Shown here in pieces: positions 37,351 through 46,380 of a DNA stretch of 64,000 bases (positions are counted from its first letter, which is position 1; every line of letters starts with the position of its first letter). The notes under the pieces were generated by a model that was not told the DNA's origin, did no database searches, and saw only the letters and a program-made list of their open reading frames with translations. Position numbers and translations under genes: made by a program. Source of the DNA: Clostridia bacterium (GTDB lineage: Bacteria > Bacillota > Clostridia > Lachnospirales > Cellulosilyticaceae); assembly GCA_029239755.1 (NCBI GenBank), contig JARBUI010000003.1, positions 293,144-357,143 on the forward strand, written 5' to 3'.

Positions 37351-38643
37351 ATGTTGAATTTAATAAGATCTCTTCTTACGCTTATTTACGCTATGACTAT
37401 GGCCTATATGCTCTTAGAGTATGAAGTTAAAAACAAGAAGACCCTCTATCTGATGGGACTGTTCGTAACTGTCATGCTGCTTTGTGCTGGGTTTGTTTGG
37501 CTAAATTTTGGGTATGCACGTTTTATAAAGCTATATCCCCTTCTTATTCATGTTCCGTCATTTATAGCCTTTCTATTTGTATCAAAGTACAAAGGAGTAA
37601 AGTTATTTTTTGTTCTTTTGACAGTCTTCGTTTTATGTTCTCCGCCTATTGGTATAGGACTTATCATTTCATCTTTTTGGGGGTTCAATAAGGTAATCCT
37701 GTACGTTATTTGCATCATAATGTATATCCCTACAGGATTTATTGTTTATAGGTATCTCCGTCCGTCATTTCTTTATATGCTGCGTAACACAGATAAAGGC
37801 TGGTTTGGATTTTGTACTATACCACTTTCATACTATGCACTTATTTATTTCATCGGAATGCGTAATGTAAGCAACGTGCCCATAAAATCCACTGTTGTAA
37901 TTATGGTGCTGGCCCTTACCTTGACTCTTTCAGCCTATGTTATGATTCTAAAGTTTTTCAAGCAAACCAGAGAACAGCTAACTATGCAAAATGAGCAGAA
38001 TTTATTACACATGCAAGTAGCCACAGCAAAAATGCACTTGGAAGAATTGAAAGAATCACAAGAAAAAACACTCATTTACCGCCACGATATCAGGCACCAT
38101 CTGAATCTGATAGGGGCCTATCTTTTGGACGACAACAAGGCAGCGGCACTAAAATATATTACAGAGATTGAAAAAACAATGGAGGGCTGTGTAGTTGAAA
38201 AGTACTGCATCAATTACACATGCAATTTGATTCTATGTTCCTATATTTTGAAGGCTAAAAAAGAACAAATTATAGTTGAAACCAAAATTGATCTCCATGA
38301 GAAGAACACCGTATCCGATATGGACCTTTGCGTCATTTTTTCAAATGCCATTGAAAACGCTGTAAATGCCTGTAAGCATATTCCAAGTGTAAACGACAGA
38401 ACCTTAAAGATCGTCTGCAAATCCCAAAACGGTAAACTCTTCATACAAATCACCAATGGCTACGAAGGTACGGTTATGTTTGCTAATGGCATGCCAGTAC
38501 GCATGGCGGTAAACATGACGACAGGCACGGAGGAAAATTATGGCCTTGGCACGAAAAGCATTGCAGCGGTAACAGAAAAATACGGCGGTGTTTATTCCTT
38601 CACCGCCAAAGATGGAGTCTTTAAAACAAGCATCATCCTATAG
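37351..38643 (+). CDS. AgrC-like GHKL sensor histidine kinase (copy 2)
   Basis: A 430-residue kinase cotranscribed with the response regulator. About six membrane segments occupy residues 1-210. The H-box is YRHDIRHHLNLI, the N-box FSNAIENAVNA and the G-box NYGLGTKSI, so the kinase core is complete. Its start has TTGGAGGTAAAAAAGC upstream, like copy 1. It most likely phosphorylates Asp60 of the regulator at 36606. The membrane part has no close match to known peptide-pheromone receptors that can be judged by eye, so the signal is open. A terminator follows directly. Confidence 0.92.
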   Translation: MLNLIRSLLTLIYAMTMAYMLLEYEVKNKKTLYLMGLFVTVMLLCAGFVWLNFGYARFIKLYPLLIHVPSFIAFLFVSKYKGVKLFFVLLTVFVLCSPPIGIGLIISSFWGFNKVILYVICIIMYIPTGFIVYRYLRPSFLYMLRNTDKGWFGFCTIPLSYYALIYFIGMRNVSNVPIKSTVVIMVLALTLTLSAYVMILKFFKQTREQLTMQNEQNLLHMQVATAKMHLEELKESQEKTLIYRHDIRHHLNLIGAYLLDDNKAAALKYITEIEKTMEGCVVEKYCINYTCNLILCSYILKAKKEQIIVETKIDLHEKNTVSDMDLCVIFSNAIENAVNACKHIPSVNDRTLKIVCKSQNGKLFIQITNGYEGTVMFANGMPVRMAVNMTTGTEENYGLGTKSIAAVTEKYGGVYSFTAKDGVFKTSIIL

Positions 38644-38666
38644 TAAATGTAGCTTTAATGTTTAAA

Positions 38667-38711
38667 AAGAAGACTGAAAAGGCATATACCATCTTTTCAG
38701 TCTTCTTTCTA
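38667..38711 (+). terminator. Rho-independent terminator after kinase copy 2
   Basis: AAGAAGACTGAAAAG (38667-38681) pairs with CTTTTCAGTCTTCTT (38693-38707), followed by a T-rich run. The opposite strand also has T after the stem, so it could serve the convergent pseudogene. Confidence 0.85.
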
Positions 38712-38755
38712 GTTTTCTTTGATTTCTTAAGCGGCATTAATACTTATACACTATT

Positions 38756-40509
38756 TTATTCTTTAACGCTTATCATCCCATCTTTAATGCTAAGAGTAAC
38801 AAAATCTGAATAGCATTCATTTTGTGCTGTATCCGTTATGTAGAAACCATATAGGTAGTCCATATCCGGCAATTCAATGACCTCAAGTTTGAGTTCATCT
38901 CCAACTACAAAAGTTTCACCATCCACATAGCCATTGACATAGCCCCCCTCATCATCTGTTGAACCATAAAAGTAGTATTGAGGAATAATGGTATCTCCCG
39001 TACATATACTATAATATCCTTATCCGGCATACCTGTTTCCTCATCAATACCTCTCCAAGCCCCCAGCACTACACCATCAGGGTATTCTTCACTATACAAA
39101 ACCTTTATATCTACCGATTCTCCATTGAGCTTGGCTGGAATTGTATAGGTGGAGTAATCCTCTTCAGCTGTTTCAATATACATGGATACAAATTGCCCTT
39201 CAAGTGTCGTCCAGTACCCTGTAAAATTATCCTTTACGATACCAGTCTCAGGATCTAGCTCAACATCCATATCCATACCTAGGAACATGTTTGCAATGCC
39301 TTCTTCATCACAAGGCATTGCGAGCACTGAATAAAGCTCATTTATCTTGCCTATATCATCTTGTGCTATCTGTATCTCAAATACACTCTGTGAGTCTTCT
39401 CCACCTGCATTGGGGTTAGATTGTATCAACTTAATGGGCTCTTTATCTGCTAAAATTCTATCAACATATGTAGCAAGAAACTGCTGATAGCTTTTAGAAT
39501 AACCGGTGTTTTGATACTCCTGTAAATTGCTCTTAAAATTATCCTTGTCCTGGCAAGGGAAGTATACAGATAATCCATTAGCGTTTGGCTTTGTGTCACT
39601 CGTAACCTTGTATGTAATACAAGCCTTGATGCTTTTCATCAACTTATCAGCTTCAATTGGATAAGTGCCCTTAAGATTATATGCAATATCATAGATATCG
39701 GCCATGTCAGTGGACCCTCCATGTGCGCTTGCATCTCCATAGGCTTCAGCTTTAATTCTTGCTTTTGAAACAGTAGTAATTCTTTCAGGATTCTTGATAT
39801 CATTGCTGGCCTTTTTTATAAAATTCTCCAGTGCAGTGTTAACTGCATTAACTTTTGAAAGATCAACTACCGATAGAGTAATTTGACTGTCTGTACCTTC
39901 TGTGGCTGCTTGTTGTTTATACCCAACTGCTATTGCCTTCCCAAATTCAGCCCCTGTAGCTGTTGGTTTTTTGTTCAAGGCTTGAAGTGCCGAAGCAGCT
40001 TTTAACGCCCCATTTATTTCTTTAATAGATAAACTTAGATCGCTTAGATTGTTTTCATCATAGCCAAAGCCTTTAGCCCCAACACCGTGATCCCACAATA
40101 TTACAGCATATTTGTTTGCAGGATAGTTTTTTACTCCCCATATAAGAAAGTCCTGAAGCGTGCTTTGTTTACCCATGCTACGATTCCCTAAGTCATTTTT
40201 TACCAACTCAACGTCTTCCTACTGAACTAGCCAACGTTGGTTTACCTTGTTACTTATCATAGGTAAATGCCACTTCTTGGCTCCACCAGTTTCAACCACG
40301 ACATTTACGTTTTTTGCCCCACCAACTGCTGCCATTTCAATCAAATCGTTAGTTGCAGCACCACTGTCGCTTTCCAAGTCAGACCCTACCATATATACTA
40401 AAATGGTATATGGCGCAATTGGAGCTACCGCCTCAATAGCCGGAACGTTAACTAGTCCAATAAACATAAATGTTGCTAAAACCAAAGCTGTACTTATCAT
40501 TTTACGCAT
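38756..40509 (-). pseudogene. Clostripain-family (C11) secreted protease, broken by a stop and a frameshift
   Basis: A C11 cysteine protease starting with a signal peptide (MRKMISTALVLATF) and YTILVYMVGSDLESDSGA. The catalytic His region is YAVILWDHGVGAKGFGYDE. Two lesions are visible. A TAG at 40219-40221 interrupts the frame between WLVQ and the in-frame continuation EDVELVKNDLG. A -1 shift near 38995-39008 moves the C-terminal part into another frame, from TGDTIIPQYYFYGS to the end MISVKE at 38756. The intact protein would be about 585 residues. A LytTR-type operator lies upstream of its start. Confidence 0.8.
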
Positions 40510-40584
40510 AATTAATTTCCCCTCTTATACATTTTTTTGTTAGTCAAATTATACATTAAGAAATCTATTTTTTTCACCATCTGC

Positions 40585-40614
40585 ATAAAAGACAGTTTTT
40601 ACGTCATGAAATGT
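40585..40614 (-). promoter_or_regulatory. LytTR-type operator upstream of the clostripain pseudogene
   Basis: On the minus strand ACATTTCAT (40606-40614) and GTCTTTTAT (40585-40593) repeat with a 21-bp period, and 29 bp follow to TATAAT. About 90 bp here closely match the lipoprotein promoter region (36455-36535). The rest of the 303-bp gap 40510-40812 holds no gene. Confidence 0.65.
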
Positions 40615-40812
40615 AATATTAGCCTTGTGGTTCATTTGGATAGGGGGTATCCTTTCATCTTTATTTGTTTTATCCACAACTAAAGTCAAATTTTTGTTAT
40701 CACTAACAAGTATGATTGTAAATGCTCATTGAATTGTACTACAAGATTATTACTTTAAATTGCCAAATGCTAAATGTTAAGGGACAGGTACCCTTAGGCG
40801 AATGGCTACTAG

Positions 40813-43803
40813 TTATTGCTTTGTCCATGCAGTAGTTTGTGTGCCTGTATAAGTGCCTGCTCCCCCTGTTGTATACGCATCACGGAAATTGTTATCGAAG
40901 AGGTTAAGTAAATTATTATTAATAGTAGCTCCTGCCCCTATCGTTATGCTAGTAATATCGTTTCCACAGAACGCCATAGAATCAATACTAGTGACTTTTG
41001 GTAAGTTTAAAGTTTTAAGTTGTGTATCATTAACGAATGCTCCCACGCCAATGCTCTGTACGTTTAGCATTGGTATATCCTCATCCTTAAGAGAACTACA
41101 GTTGGCAAACGCATAATCGCCAATGGTAGTCACAGTGTTTGGTAATGATGTTCTAAGACTGCTACACCCGTTGAACGCTCCATAACTTATGGTCGTCAAG
41201 CCATCTGGTAATGATATGCTCTTAAGACCTGTGCAGTTTGCGAACGTATTCTTATTTATGGTTGTCAAGCCTTTTGGTATTGTTATATTCGTAAGGTTGG
41301 GGCAGCTTGCAAACGCTCCATCACTTATGGTTGTCAAGTCATTTGCTATTGTGACGTTCGTAAGTTTGGGGCAGTCTGCGAACGCATTCACACCAATGTT
41401 AGTCACAGTGTTTGGTATTGTTATGCTGGTAATACTTTTAGATTGAAACGCACGAGCACCGATGTTGGTAGCCACTATTGTTTCCGGAATGACAACGTTT
41501 GTGCCTCCAGTTATGTCATAGCCAGTTATCTCAGTGCCAACTATATTAAATTTTTCTATTGCTGTAGTTACTGTTAATGTATTGATTCCTTCTATTAGGC
41601 TATTTGCTGCATTAACTAGGTAGAATTTGTATGTTCCTCCGTCTGTTGGTGCTTGTATTGATGTTGCACCGCCTATTGCCGTAGTCATTGATGCTCCTGC
41701 TGATAAACCTGCTAATGTTTTTCCTGTTGGGGCAAACCATGCTGTCATACCTGCTGGTACTGTTAGTGCAACAGTTGTTCCTGATGCTACTATTGCATCA
41801 GCTGTAAATACTGCATTAACTGATGCTACAGTAGGAGGAATAGTGTTTGTTACTGGAATCGGATTGCCATTGCCAATTGTATATCCGGCTTTTACTATTT
41901 CCACTGTGACTACACTTGTACTTATGAGATCAGCTGATGCATCAAATGTTATCCCTACTGATGTTCCAGATAAGCCTGAAAGTGCGTAATTTGTTACGTT
42001 TGTTAATGCTACTCCGTCTTTTTTAACAACTATATCTCCTGCTGCTAATCCTGTGATTGCTTGACCCAGTGTGATCGTCGTTGTTCCAGTTGCTATTGCT
42101 ATTCCGTTGGATGATGCTGTTACTGTTATCGTTCCTGAAATAGAGTTTACTATTGCTACTGGACTTCCACTGTTAATTGTATATCCGGCTTTTACTATTT
42201 CCACTGTGACTACACTTGTACTTATGAGGCCAGCTGATGCATCAAATGTTATCCCTACTGATGTTCCAGATAAGCTTGATAGTGTGTAGTTTGTTACGTT
42301 TGTTAATGCTGTTCCGTCTTTCTTAACGACGATATCTCCTGCTGCTAAGCTTGGGATCACTTGTCCTAGTGTAATAATCGCTGTTCCTGTTGCTGTTGTT
42401 ATTCCTGTAGAGTTAATAGCACTTACTGCTACACTAGAACTTCCCCCACTGCCTCCACCTCCAGAATGAGTGGGGGTAACAACGGGTACGCCTCCTACTA
42501 TTTCAGTTTTTCCTGGTGCTACAGGTACTGTTCCTGCACTAACACCGGTTGCATTTGTCTCTGCTATAACTTTTGTGCCTATTGTTGTGACTGTAGTATC
42601 ATTTGCATTGGCTTCAACTGTTTTGATTGTTCCAGTTCCGCTGATAGCTGCGCCATCGCCACTCACGATGATATCGTCTATCTTTGAGTCGGTTAAGGTG
42701 ATAATCTTAGCATTTTCACCTTCAATAGCTACTGTTTTGATGGTTGATTTTTCGCTTACGATAATCATTGAGCGGTCGCCTTCTATTATCGTCTTTACAA
42801 TATCTGCTTGAGTTGCTGTCACGGTAATATCGGAAGCAGCAATAGTTACCGTTCCAACGTTCCCTTCAATGGTAACGTTATCTGATCCATCGACGATAAC
42901 CTCGCCAATTTGCGTACCGTCCTCAGCATAAACTCTAACTTGTCCTTCAACACGTGCGATAATGATGTTTTGAAGATTGGAACTCCCAATGACTTTGATG
43001 GAATTCACCCCGCCACCACGAATGACGGTTCTTCCTGTAACAACTACGCCATCAAGAGTGACATCACCGTCTCCTACACCGTCTCCAATAATTAAATCCC
43101 CTGTAATCGTCATGTTCTTAAGTGTTACATTAGGAACATTAATCATGACATTACCGTTTAGATCTGAAGTATATGTACCTGCTGCTTTAATGTAGTTTTT
43201 TAAGATGTTATCCATAAGCTGAGCAAACTCTGCTCTTGTTATATTTTTCTTGGGATTTATTTGTCCGTTTGAGCCAGTAATGTAACCCGCACTTACTAAA
43301 GAAGCTACCCCATCCTTTGCCCATGTACTTACTAAACCTTTGTCTGAAAAATTATCAAGCGTACTTGCAGTAGCACCTGATAATTTAAATGCATTGGCAA
43401 GCACTACAAAAGCTTCCTCACGCGTTATACTTTTGCTTGGATTTAATTTGCCACCATACCCCGTAAAGGTTTTCATTTGTACAGCTTTTGCCATGTCCTC
43501 ATAATACCAGGCACTTGCTGCTACGTCAGTGTAGCTGCCTAGAGCTGCCTTTTCTGTTGTCCCAAATGCCCTGTTAACGATAACCGCCATTTGAGCTCTT
43601 GTTAGATTGTCCTTTGGCATAATCTTGTCGCTGTTACCCGCTAACAAACCATTTTTCACAGCATTCTCTAGTGCTGTAGCTGACCAGTCATTCTGCATGT
43701 CTGAAAACGCAGGTGCATCTCCTTTAGCACCGAATGCTGTAACAGGCATCATTCCGATGCCCATTACCACGACTAGTAGTAAGCTAAGTAATCTTTTTTT
43801 CAT
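40813..43803 (-). CDS. Large S-layer-homology surface protein with repeat modules and BspA LRRs
   Basis: A 996-residue secreted protein. A signal peptide ends near AFGA. Three SLH domains (about 28-210) with LTRAQMAVIVNRAF, ITREEAFVVLANAF and ITRAEFAQLMDNIL should bind the cell wall. A beta-rich region (about 215-440) follows, then a Gly/Ser linker. Two 100-residue tandem repeats sit around 460-660, each with GDIVVKKDG and SVGITFDAS. An Ig-like part and BspA LRR_5 repeats of 23 residues (about 790-960) end the protein. It is probably a surface display or adhesion protein. A LytTR operator lies upstream. Confidence 0.88.
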   Translation of the reverse strand: MKKRLLSLLLVVVMGIGMMPVTAFGAKGDAPAFSDMQNDWSATALENAVKNGLLAGNSDKIMPKDNLTRAQMAVIVNRAFGTTEKAALGSYTDVAASAWYYEDMAKAVQMKTFTGYGGKLNPSKSITREEAFVVLANAFKLSGATASTLDNFSDKGLVSTWAKDGVASLVSAGYITGSNGQINPKKNITRAEFAQLMDNILKNYIKAAGTYTSDLNGNVMINVPNVTLKNMTITGDLIIGDGVGDGDVTLDGVVVTGRTVIRGGGVNSIKVIGSSNLQNIIIARVEGQVRVYAEDGTQIGEVIVDGSDNVTIEGNVGTVTIAASDITVTATQADIVKTIIEGDRSMIIVSEKSTIKTVAIEGENAKIITLTDSKIDDIIVSGDGAAISGTGTIKTVEANANDTTVTTIGTKVIAETNATGVSAGTVPVAPGKTEIVGGVPVVTPTHSGGGGSGGSSSVAVSAINSTGITTATGTAIITLGQVIPSLAAGDIVVKKDGTALTNVTNYTLSSLSGTSVGITFDASAGLISTSVVTVEIVKAGYTINSGSPVAIVNSISGTITVTASSNGIAIATGTTTITLGQAITGLAAGDIVVKKDGVALTNVTNYALSGLSGTSVGITFDASADLISTSVVTVEIVKAGYTIGNGNPIPVTNTIPPTVASVNAVFTADAIVASGTTVALTVPAGMTAWFAPTGKTLAGLSAGASMTTAIGGATSIQAPTDGGTYKFYLVNAANSLIEGINTLTVTTAIEKFNIVGTEITGYDITGGTNVVIPETIVATNIGARAFQSKSITSITIPNTVTNIGVNAFADCPKLTNVTIANDLTTISDGAFASCPNLTNITIPKGLTTINKNTFANCTGLKSISLPDGLTTISYGAFNGCSSLRTSLPNTVTTIGDYAFANCSSLKDEDIPMLNVQSIGVGAFVNDTQLKTLNLPKVTSIDSMAFCGNDITSITIGAGATINNNLLNLFDNNFRDAYTTGGAGTYTGTQTTAWTKQ
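41820..42420 (-). repeat. Two tandem 300-bp repeats inside the SLH-protein gene
   Basis: Units 41820-42120 and 42121-42420 are in exact 300-bp register, with a nearly identical core (41877-41990 and 42177-42290 differ at only a few bases). They encode the two 100-residue modules of the SLH protein. Confidence 0.85.
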
Positions 43804-43991
43804 ATTGTATTTACCCCTTTCTCTTAAGTCGATTTCTCACGTAAACTCTACAGGGCCTGTGATTACTGTAATATTCTCATACAGGCAGATCTGTCACTCT
43901 TCAACCTGAGATTTTTCGCTTCCATGTTTGATTCGCTTGATACATTCCCTTATTTTATATCATAAAAAGAATCGCCCAGTAACGAATCTGC

Positions 43992-44021
43992 ATGAAATGT
44001 CGATTTTGAGTTATAGAATGT
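43992..44021 (-). promoter_or_regulatory. LytTR-type operator upstream of the SLH-protein gene
   Basis: On the minus strand ACATTCTAT (44013-44021) and ACATTTCAT (43992-44000) repeat with a 21-bp period, followed after 30 bp by TATAAA. The 344-bp gap 43804-44147 also holds the leader of the SLH gene and a hairpin, but no gene. Confidence 0.65.
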
Positions 44022-44042
44022 AGTATTGTTTAAATAATTAAT

Positions 44043-44070
44043 AGCCACGTCCATAAAAATGGACGTGGCT
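44043..44070. other. Perfect 12-bp hairpin with a 4-nt loop
   Basis: AGCCACGTCCAT (44043-44054) pairs with ATGGACGTGGCT (44059-44070). Only weak T tracts follow. It may end the DUF805 transcript from the right, or be a remnant of a small mobile repeat. Confidence 0.5.
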
Positions 44071-44147
44071 TAAAAGGCCAGTTATTGATATTTTTTTATT
44101 AGTAATATAGGTTACATGCTGTAAGCAACGTAGTGAGCTCTTTTGTT

Positions 44148-44474
44148 TTAGTATTGATTATTAGGTACACTAGGCTTCAGAAAGTCTATAAGAAGCAAAA
44201 TACCTCCAACAATTGGGATAAATCCTATTAAGTAGTACCAGCCACTTTTTCCTACATCATGAAGTCTGCGTACGCAAAGGGCTATAGACGGAAGTGCAAT
44301 AGCCAGCCCGTATACAGCAGTAATCCATCTCAAACTTGGAACCACTCTGACGATTATTCCAAGAATGATGCTAACAATGACATTTGCTAACATTGCCCAC
44401 CAAAAGTCACCGAGTGTGCTTCTTCCAGAAAACACGGCATAATCTTTGAACATTTTAATATATGAGTTTATCAT
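44148..44474 (-). CDS. DUF805 small membrane protein
   Basis: A 108-residue inner-membrane protein of the DUF805 (YhaH) family. It starts with an amphipathic FKDYAVFSGRSTLGDFWWAM, followed by three to four membrane segments. The conserved RRLHDVGKSGWYYLIGFIPIVG near the C-terminus is diagnostic when read in two parts (RRLHDVGKSGW; PIVG). Function is unknown in the family. The ATG at 44474 has GGTGGGGG close upstream; earlier in-frame starts are rejected. A LytTR operator (44577-44606) and a TATACT precede it, which makes it a likely target of the island's regulator. Confidence 0.85.
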   Translation of the reverse strand: MINSYIKMFKDYAVFSGRSTLGDFWWAMLANVIVSIILGIIVRVVPSLRWITAVYGLAIALPSIALCVRRLHDVGKSGWYYLIGFIPIVGGILLLIDFLKPSVPNNQY

Positions 44475-44576
44475 ATTTCCCCCACCTTTCTTCAAGTTTA
44501 GTCAAACAGATACTTTCGCTGTGTGATCTATTTTCTTAGTATAAATGAAAAGATCTTACTATATTTCATCACCTGC

Positions 44577-44606
44577 ATGAAATGTCATTTTTCCGTCATG
44601 AAATGT
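44577..44606 (-). promoter_or_regulatory. LytTR-type operator upstream of the DUF805 gene
   Basis: On the minus strand ACATTTCAT (44598-44606) and ACATTTCAT (44577-44585) are perfect direct repeats with a 21-bp period, and 31 bp follow to TATACT. It is the cleanest of the four sites. It also lies upstream of the divergent regulator remnant. Confidence 0.72.
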
Positions 44607-44688
44607 AACTCACCTTTTTTTGAAAAAATGTATTTTTTTATGCTATAATGCAAGTTATAAGTTACATAAACTAAAGGAGATGTATCCT

Positions 44689-44844
44689 ATGAAAATTGCA
44701 ATTGCTAATATTGACTGCATGAAAAATCTTTCATTGGGGAGAATCACAACAATTATCAGTGCTTTTATCCCCCTTTTCAGAGATATCTGCAAAAAGACTA
44801 AAAAGGCTTATATTTCTAACTCCTTTAGCAGGGTTGACGTGTAA
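44689..44844 (+). pseudogene. LytTR response regulator reduced to its two ends
   Basis: A 51-codon frame with a good ribosome site (AAAGGAGATG). It begins MKIA like the regulator at 36606, then continues directly with residues that align to positions about 197-237 of that regulator: IANIDCMKNLS to INLDYIKNLS, SAFIP to SDLFIP, and KKAYISNSF to KQAYINHSF. Some 190 residues, including the receiver and most of the DNA-binding domain, are deleted in frame. It overlaps the next ATG by one base (TAATG), the expected regulator-kinase coupling. Confidence 0.7.
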
Positions 44845-45920
44845 TGCTCTTTGCAGTAAATTATTTTTCTGTTTTTATATATGGTCTCTTGATTATGGTT
44901 TTTCTTCTTGATATTAAAATGGATAAGAAAAATCTTGCAGTTGTATCAGCTTATGTAAGTCTTAGCGTCATTTTTCAATTTGCTCTTTATTCCATTTGGG
45001 GCGGAGCGTTCTTAGAAAAAGCATATCCTTTTGTCGTCCATTTACCTTTGCTCATATTCTGTTGTTCGTTTTTTAAAAAGCGATTGGACTGCGTTTTATT
45101 TGCGCTTTGTATGGCTTACATCCTAACCACTCCCCGAAGGTGGATCAGTAATTTGATTGCCCTTGTTTTCAATAATAATCAGAGTATAGCAGCCATTTCT
45201 AAAATTGCAGCTAACATTCCTTTACTATTTATCATTTATAAATATTTGCGCCCGTATGTCATTAAAATACTGGCCTATTCTGGTTTAAAAATTCGCCTTT
45301 TAGTCATAATCCCCTTGATTTATTATGTCATTGCATACCTGACCACTGTGAATACTCAATTACTCTACATTTCTAAGATTGTGGTAATTGGAATATTAAC
45401 CACCGGCTTAGCCTCAGTTTTTTACTACTTTTTAATTGTCTATTTTAATGAACTGACAAAACGATTTGAAATACAAAATGAGCAGAATATTTTAGCTGTA
45501 CAACTATCTGCCTTGCAAGCCCTCACTGAAACTTTGAAGCAATCAGAGGAAACCGCAATTATTCATCGACATGATTTACGACATCACCTTGATTTAATCA
45601 ACGACTATCTTATTGAAAATAATGTCACAGAAGCCCAAAAATATATTGTCGCAATTGAAGAAAAGATAGACAATACTGTTACAGTCAAATATTGTGATAA
45701 CGATGCCATAAACTTGATTTTATCTTCCTACATCAACATGGCAAAAACCGAAAGCATAGCGGTAAAAACACAGGCTCATATTCCTAAAACCTGTCAAATA
45801 GCAGACATGGATGTGTGCATCATCTTAACTAATACCATAGAGAACGCCATCAATGCTTGTGTGAATATCAAAGAACCCAGTGACAGAAAAATAAATTTAT
45901 TCTTTTACGGCACAGGATAG
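44844..45920 (+). pseudogene. AgrC-like GHKL kinase (copy 3), C-terminus truncated
   Basis: A 358-residue kinase relative. About six membrane segments are followed by the H-box HRHDLRHHLDLI and the N-box LTNTIENAINA. It stops at KINLFFYGTG, before the G-box and the final strand, so about 65 residues of the ATP-binding domain are missing. Catalytic activity is therefore unlikely. Its membrane part is diverged from copies 1 and 2, while the cytoplasmic part is similar. With the deleted regulator upstream it is the remnant of a second complete two-component unit at the right end of the island. Confidence 0.75.
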
Positions 45921-46009
45921 GATTTTTAAGATGAATGTTATTTTGTAAGTATACATACAACTTGTAATATGCAGATCTATTTCTAATGGTGTAACTACTC
46001 AAATAAAGT

Positions 46010-46032
46010 ATGGGGCTGTCTAATAGCCCCAT
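46010..46032. terminator. Short GC-rich hairpin after kinase copy 3
   Basis: ATGGGGCT (46010-46017) pairs with AGCCCCAT (46025-46032). There is no clear T run, so termination is uncertain. Confidence 0.4.
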
Positions 46033-46070
46033 CAATACCAAATATAATAATCTATAGACTAAACAAAAAT

Positions 46071-46380
46071 AAAAATCCTGCATTTGAGCCGCTTAACCTC
46101 TCAAATACAGGATTATACCCTTCTATCTTTCCACTCCTATAGACCCGTCTTTTATAAATATTTTGCAAGAACATCAACTGCATGTAGCGGAATAAGTAAT
46201 TTCCCATGTTCTTTTAAAAACATTTCATTAAGATCTGTAGAAGGGCATCTACTACCAAACTCGTCAAGTATGCCTACCAACGTATCTGCTTTAACATTTG
46301 TTTTTTTGTTTTTGTTTAAAATAAGAAAATATCTTTCATTATATTTATAAAGTGAACTATCTCCTATAAATAATGATGAT
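46071..46380 (-). repeat. Complete copy of the mecA 3' end (partner of the repeat at 31149-31339)
   Basis: It contains the terminator hairpin AATCCTGCATTTGAG (46074-46088) with CTCAAATACAGGATT (46100-46114) and the last 76 codons of mecA. Homology to the left copy begins at the terminator and ends at 46380. Confidence 0.85.

Larger units (their letters stand above)
31340..46070. mobile_element. Accessory island between the two mecA-derived repeats
   Basis: The 14.7-kb segment is bounded by a partial mecA copy on the left and by the full mecA on the right, in the same orientation. Inside are three AgrC-like kinases, LytTR regulators, surface and secreted proteins and several broken genes. Outside are core operons (thi, pfl). 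No integrase, transposase or tRNA boundary was seen. The mode of entry is inferred only. Confidence 0.55.

Noticed and set aside
40782..40800. GGGACAGGTACCC near the SLH gene end as an insertion-sequence terminus
   Set aside because: A short inverted element with no second end and no transposase. The similar AACCGTCCC at 62560 is also isolated.
41180..41460. Short regular repeats that look like a CRISPR array
   Set aside because: The 69-bp period equals 23 codons of BspA leucine-rich repeats in an open frame, and the units are diverged without unique spacers.
41189..43195. Several long plus-strand open frames opposite the SLH-protein gene
   Set aside because: They follow the repeat period of the opposite coding strand, have no ribosome sites and low-complexity V/T/P-rich products. 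They are shadows.
33774..46070. An AgrD-like peptide precursor or AgrB gene near the AgrC-like kinases
   Set aside because: No small frame with a cysteine-centred pheromone pattern and no AgrB-like membrane protease could be found on either strand.
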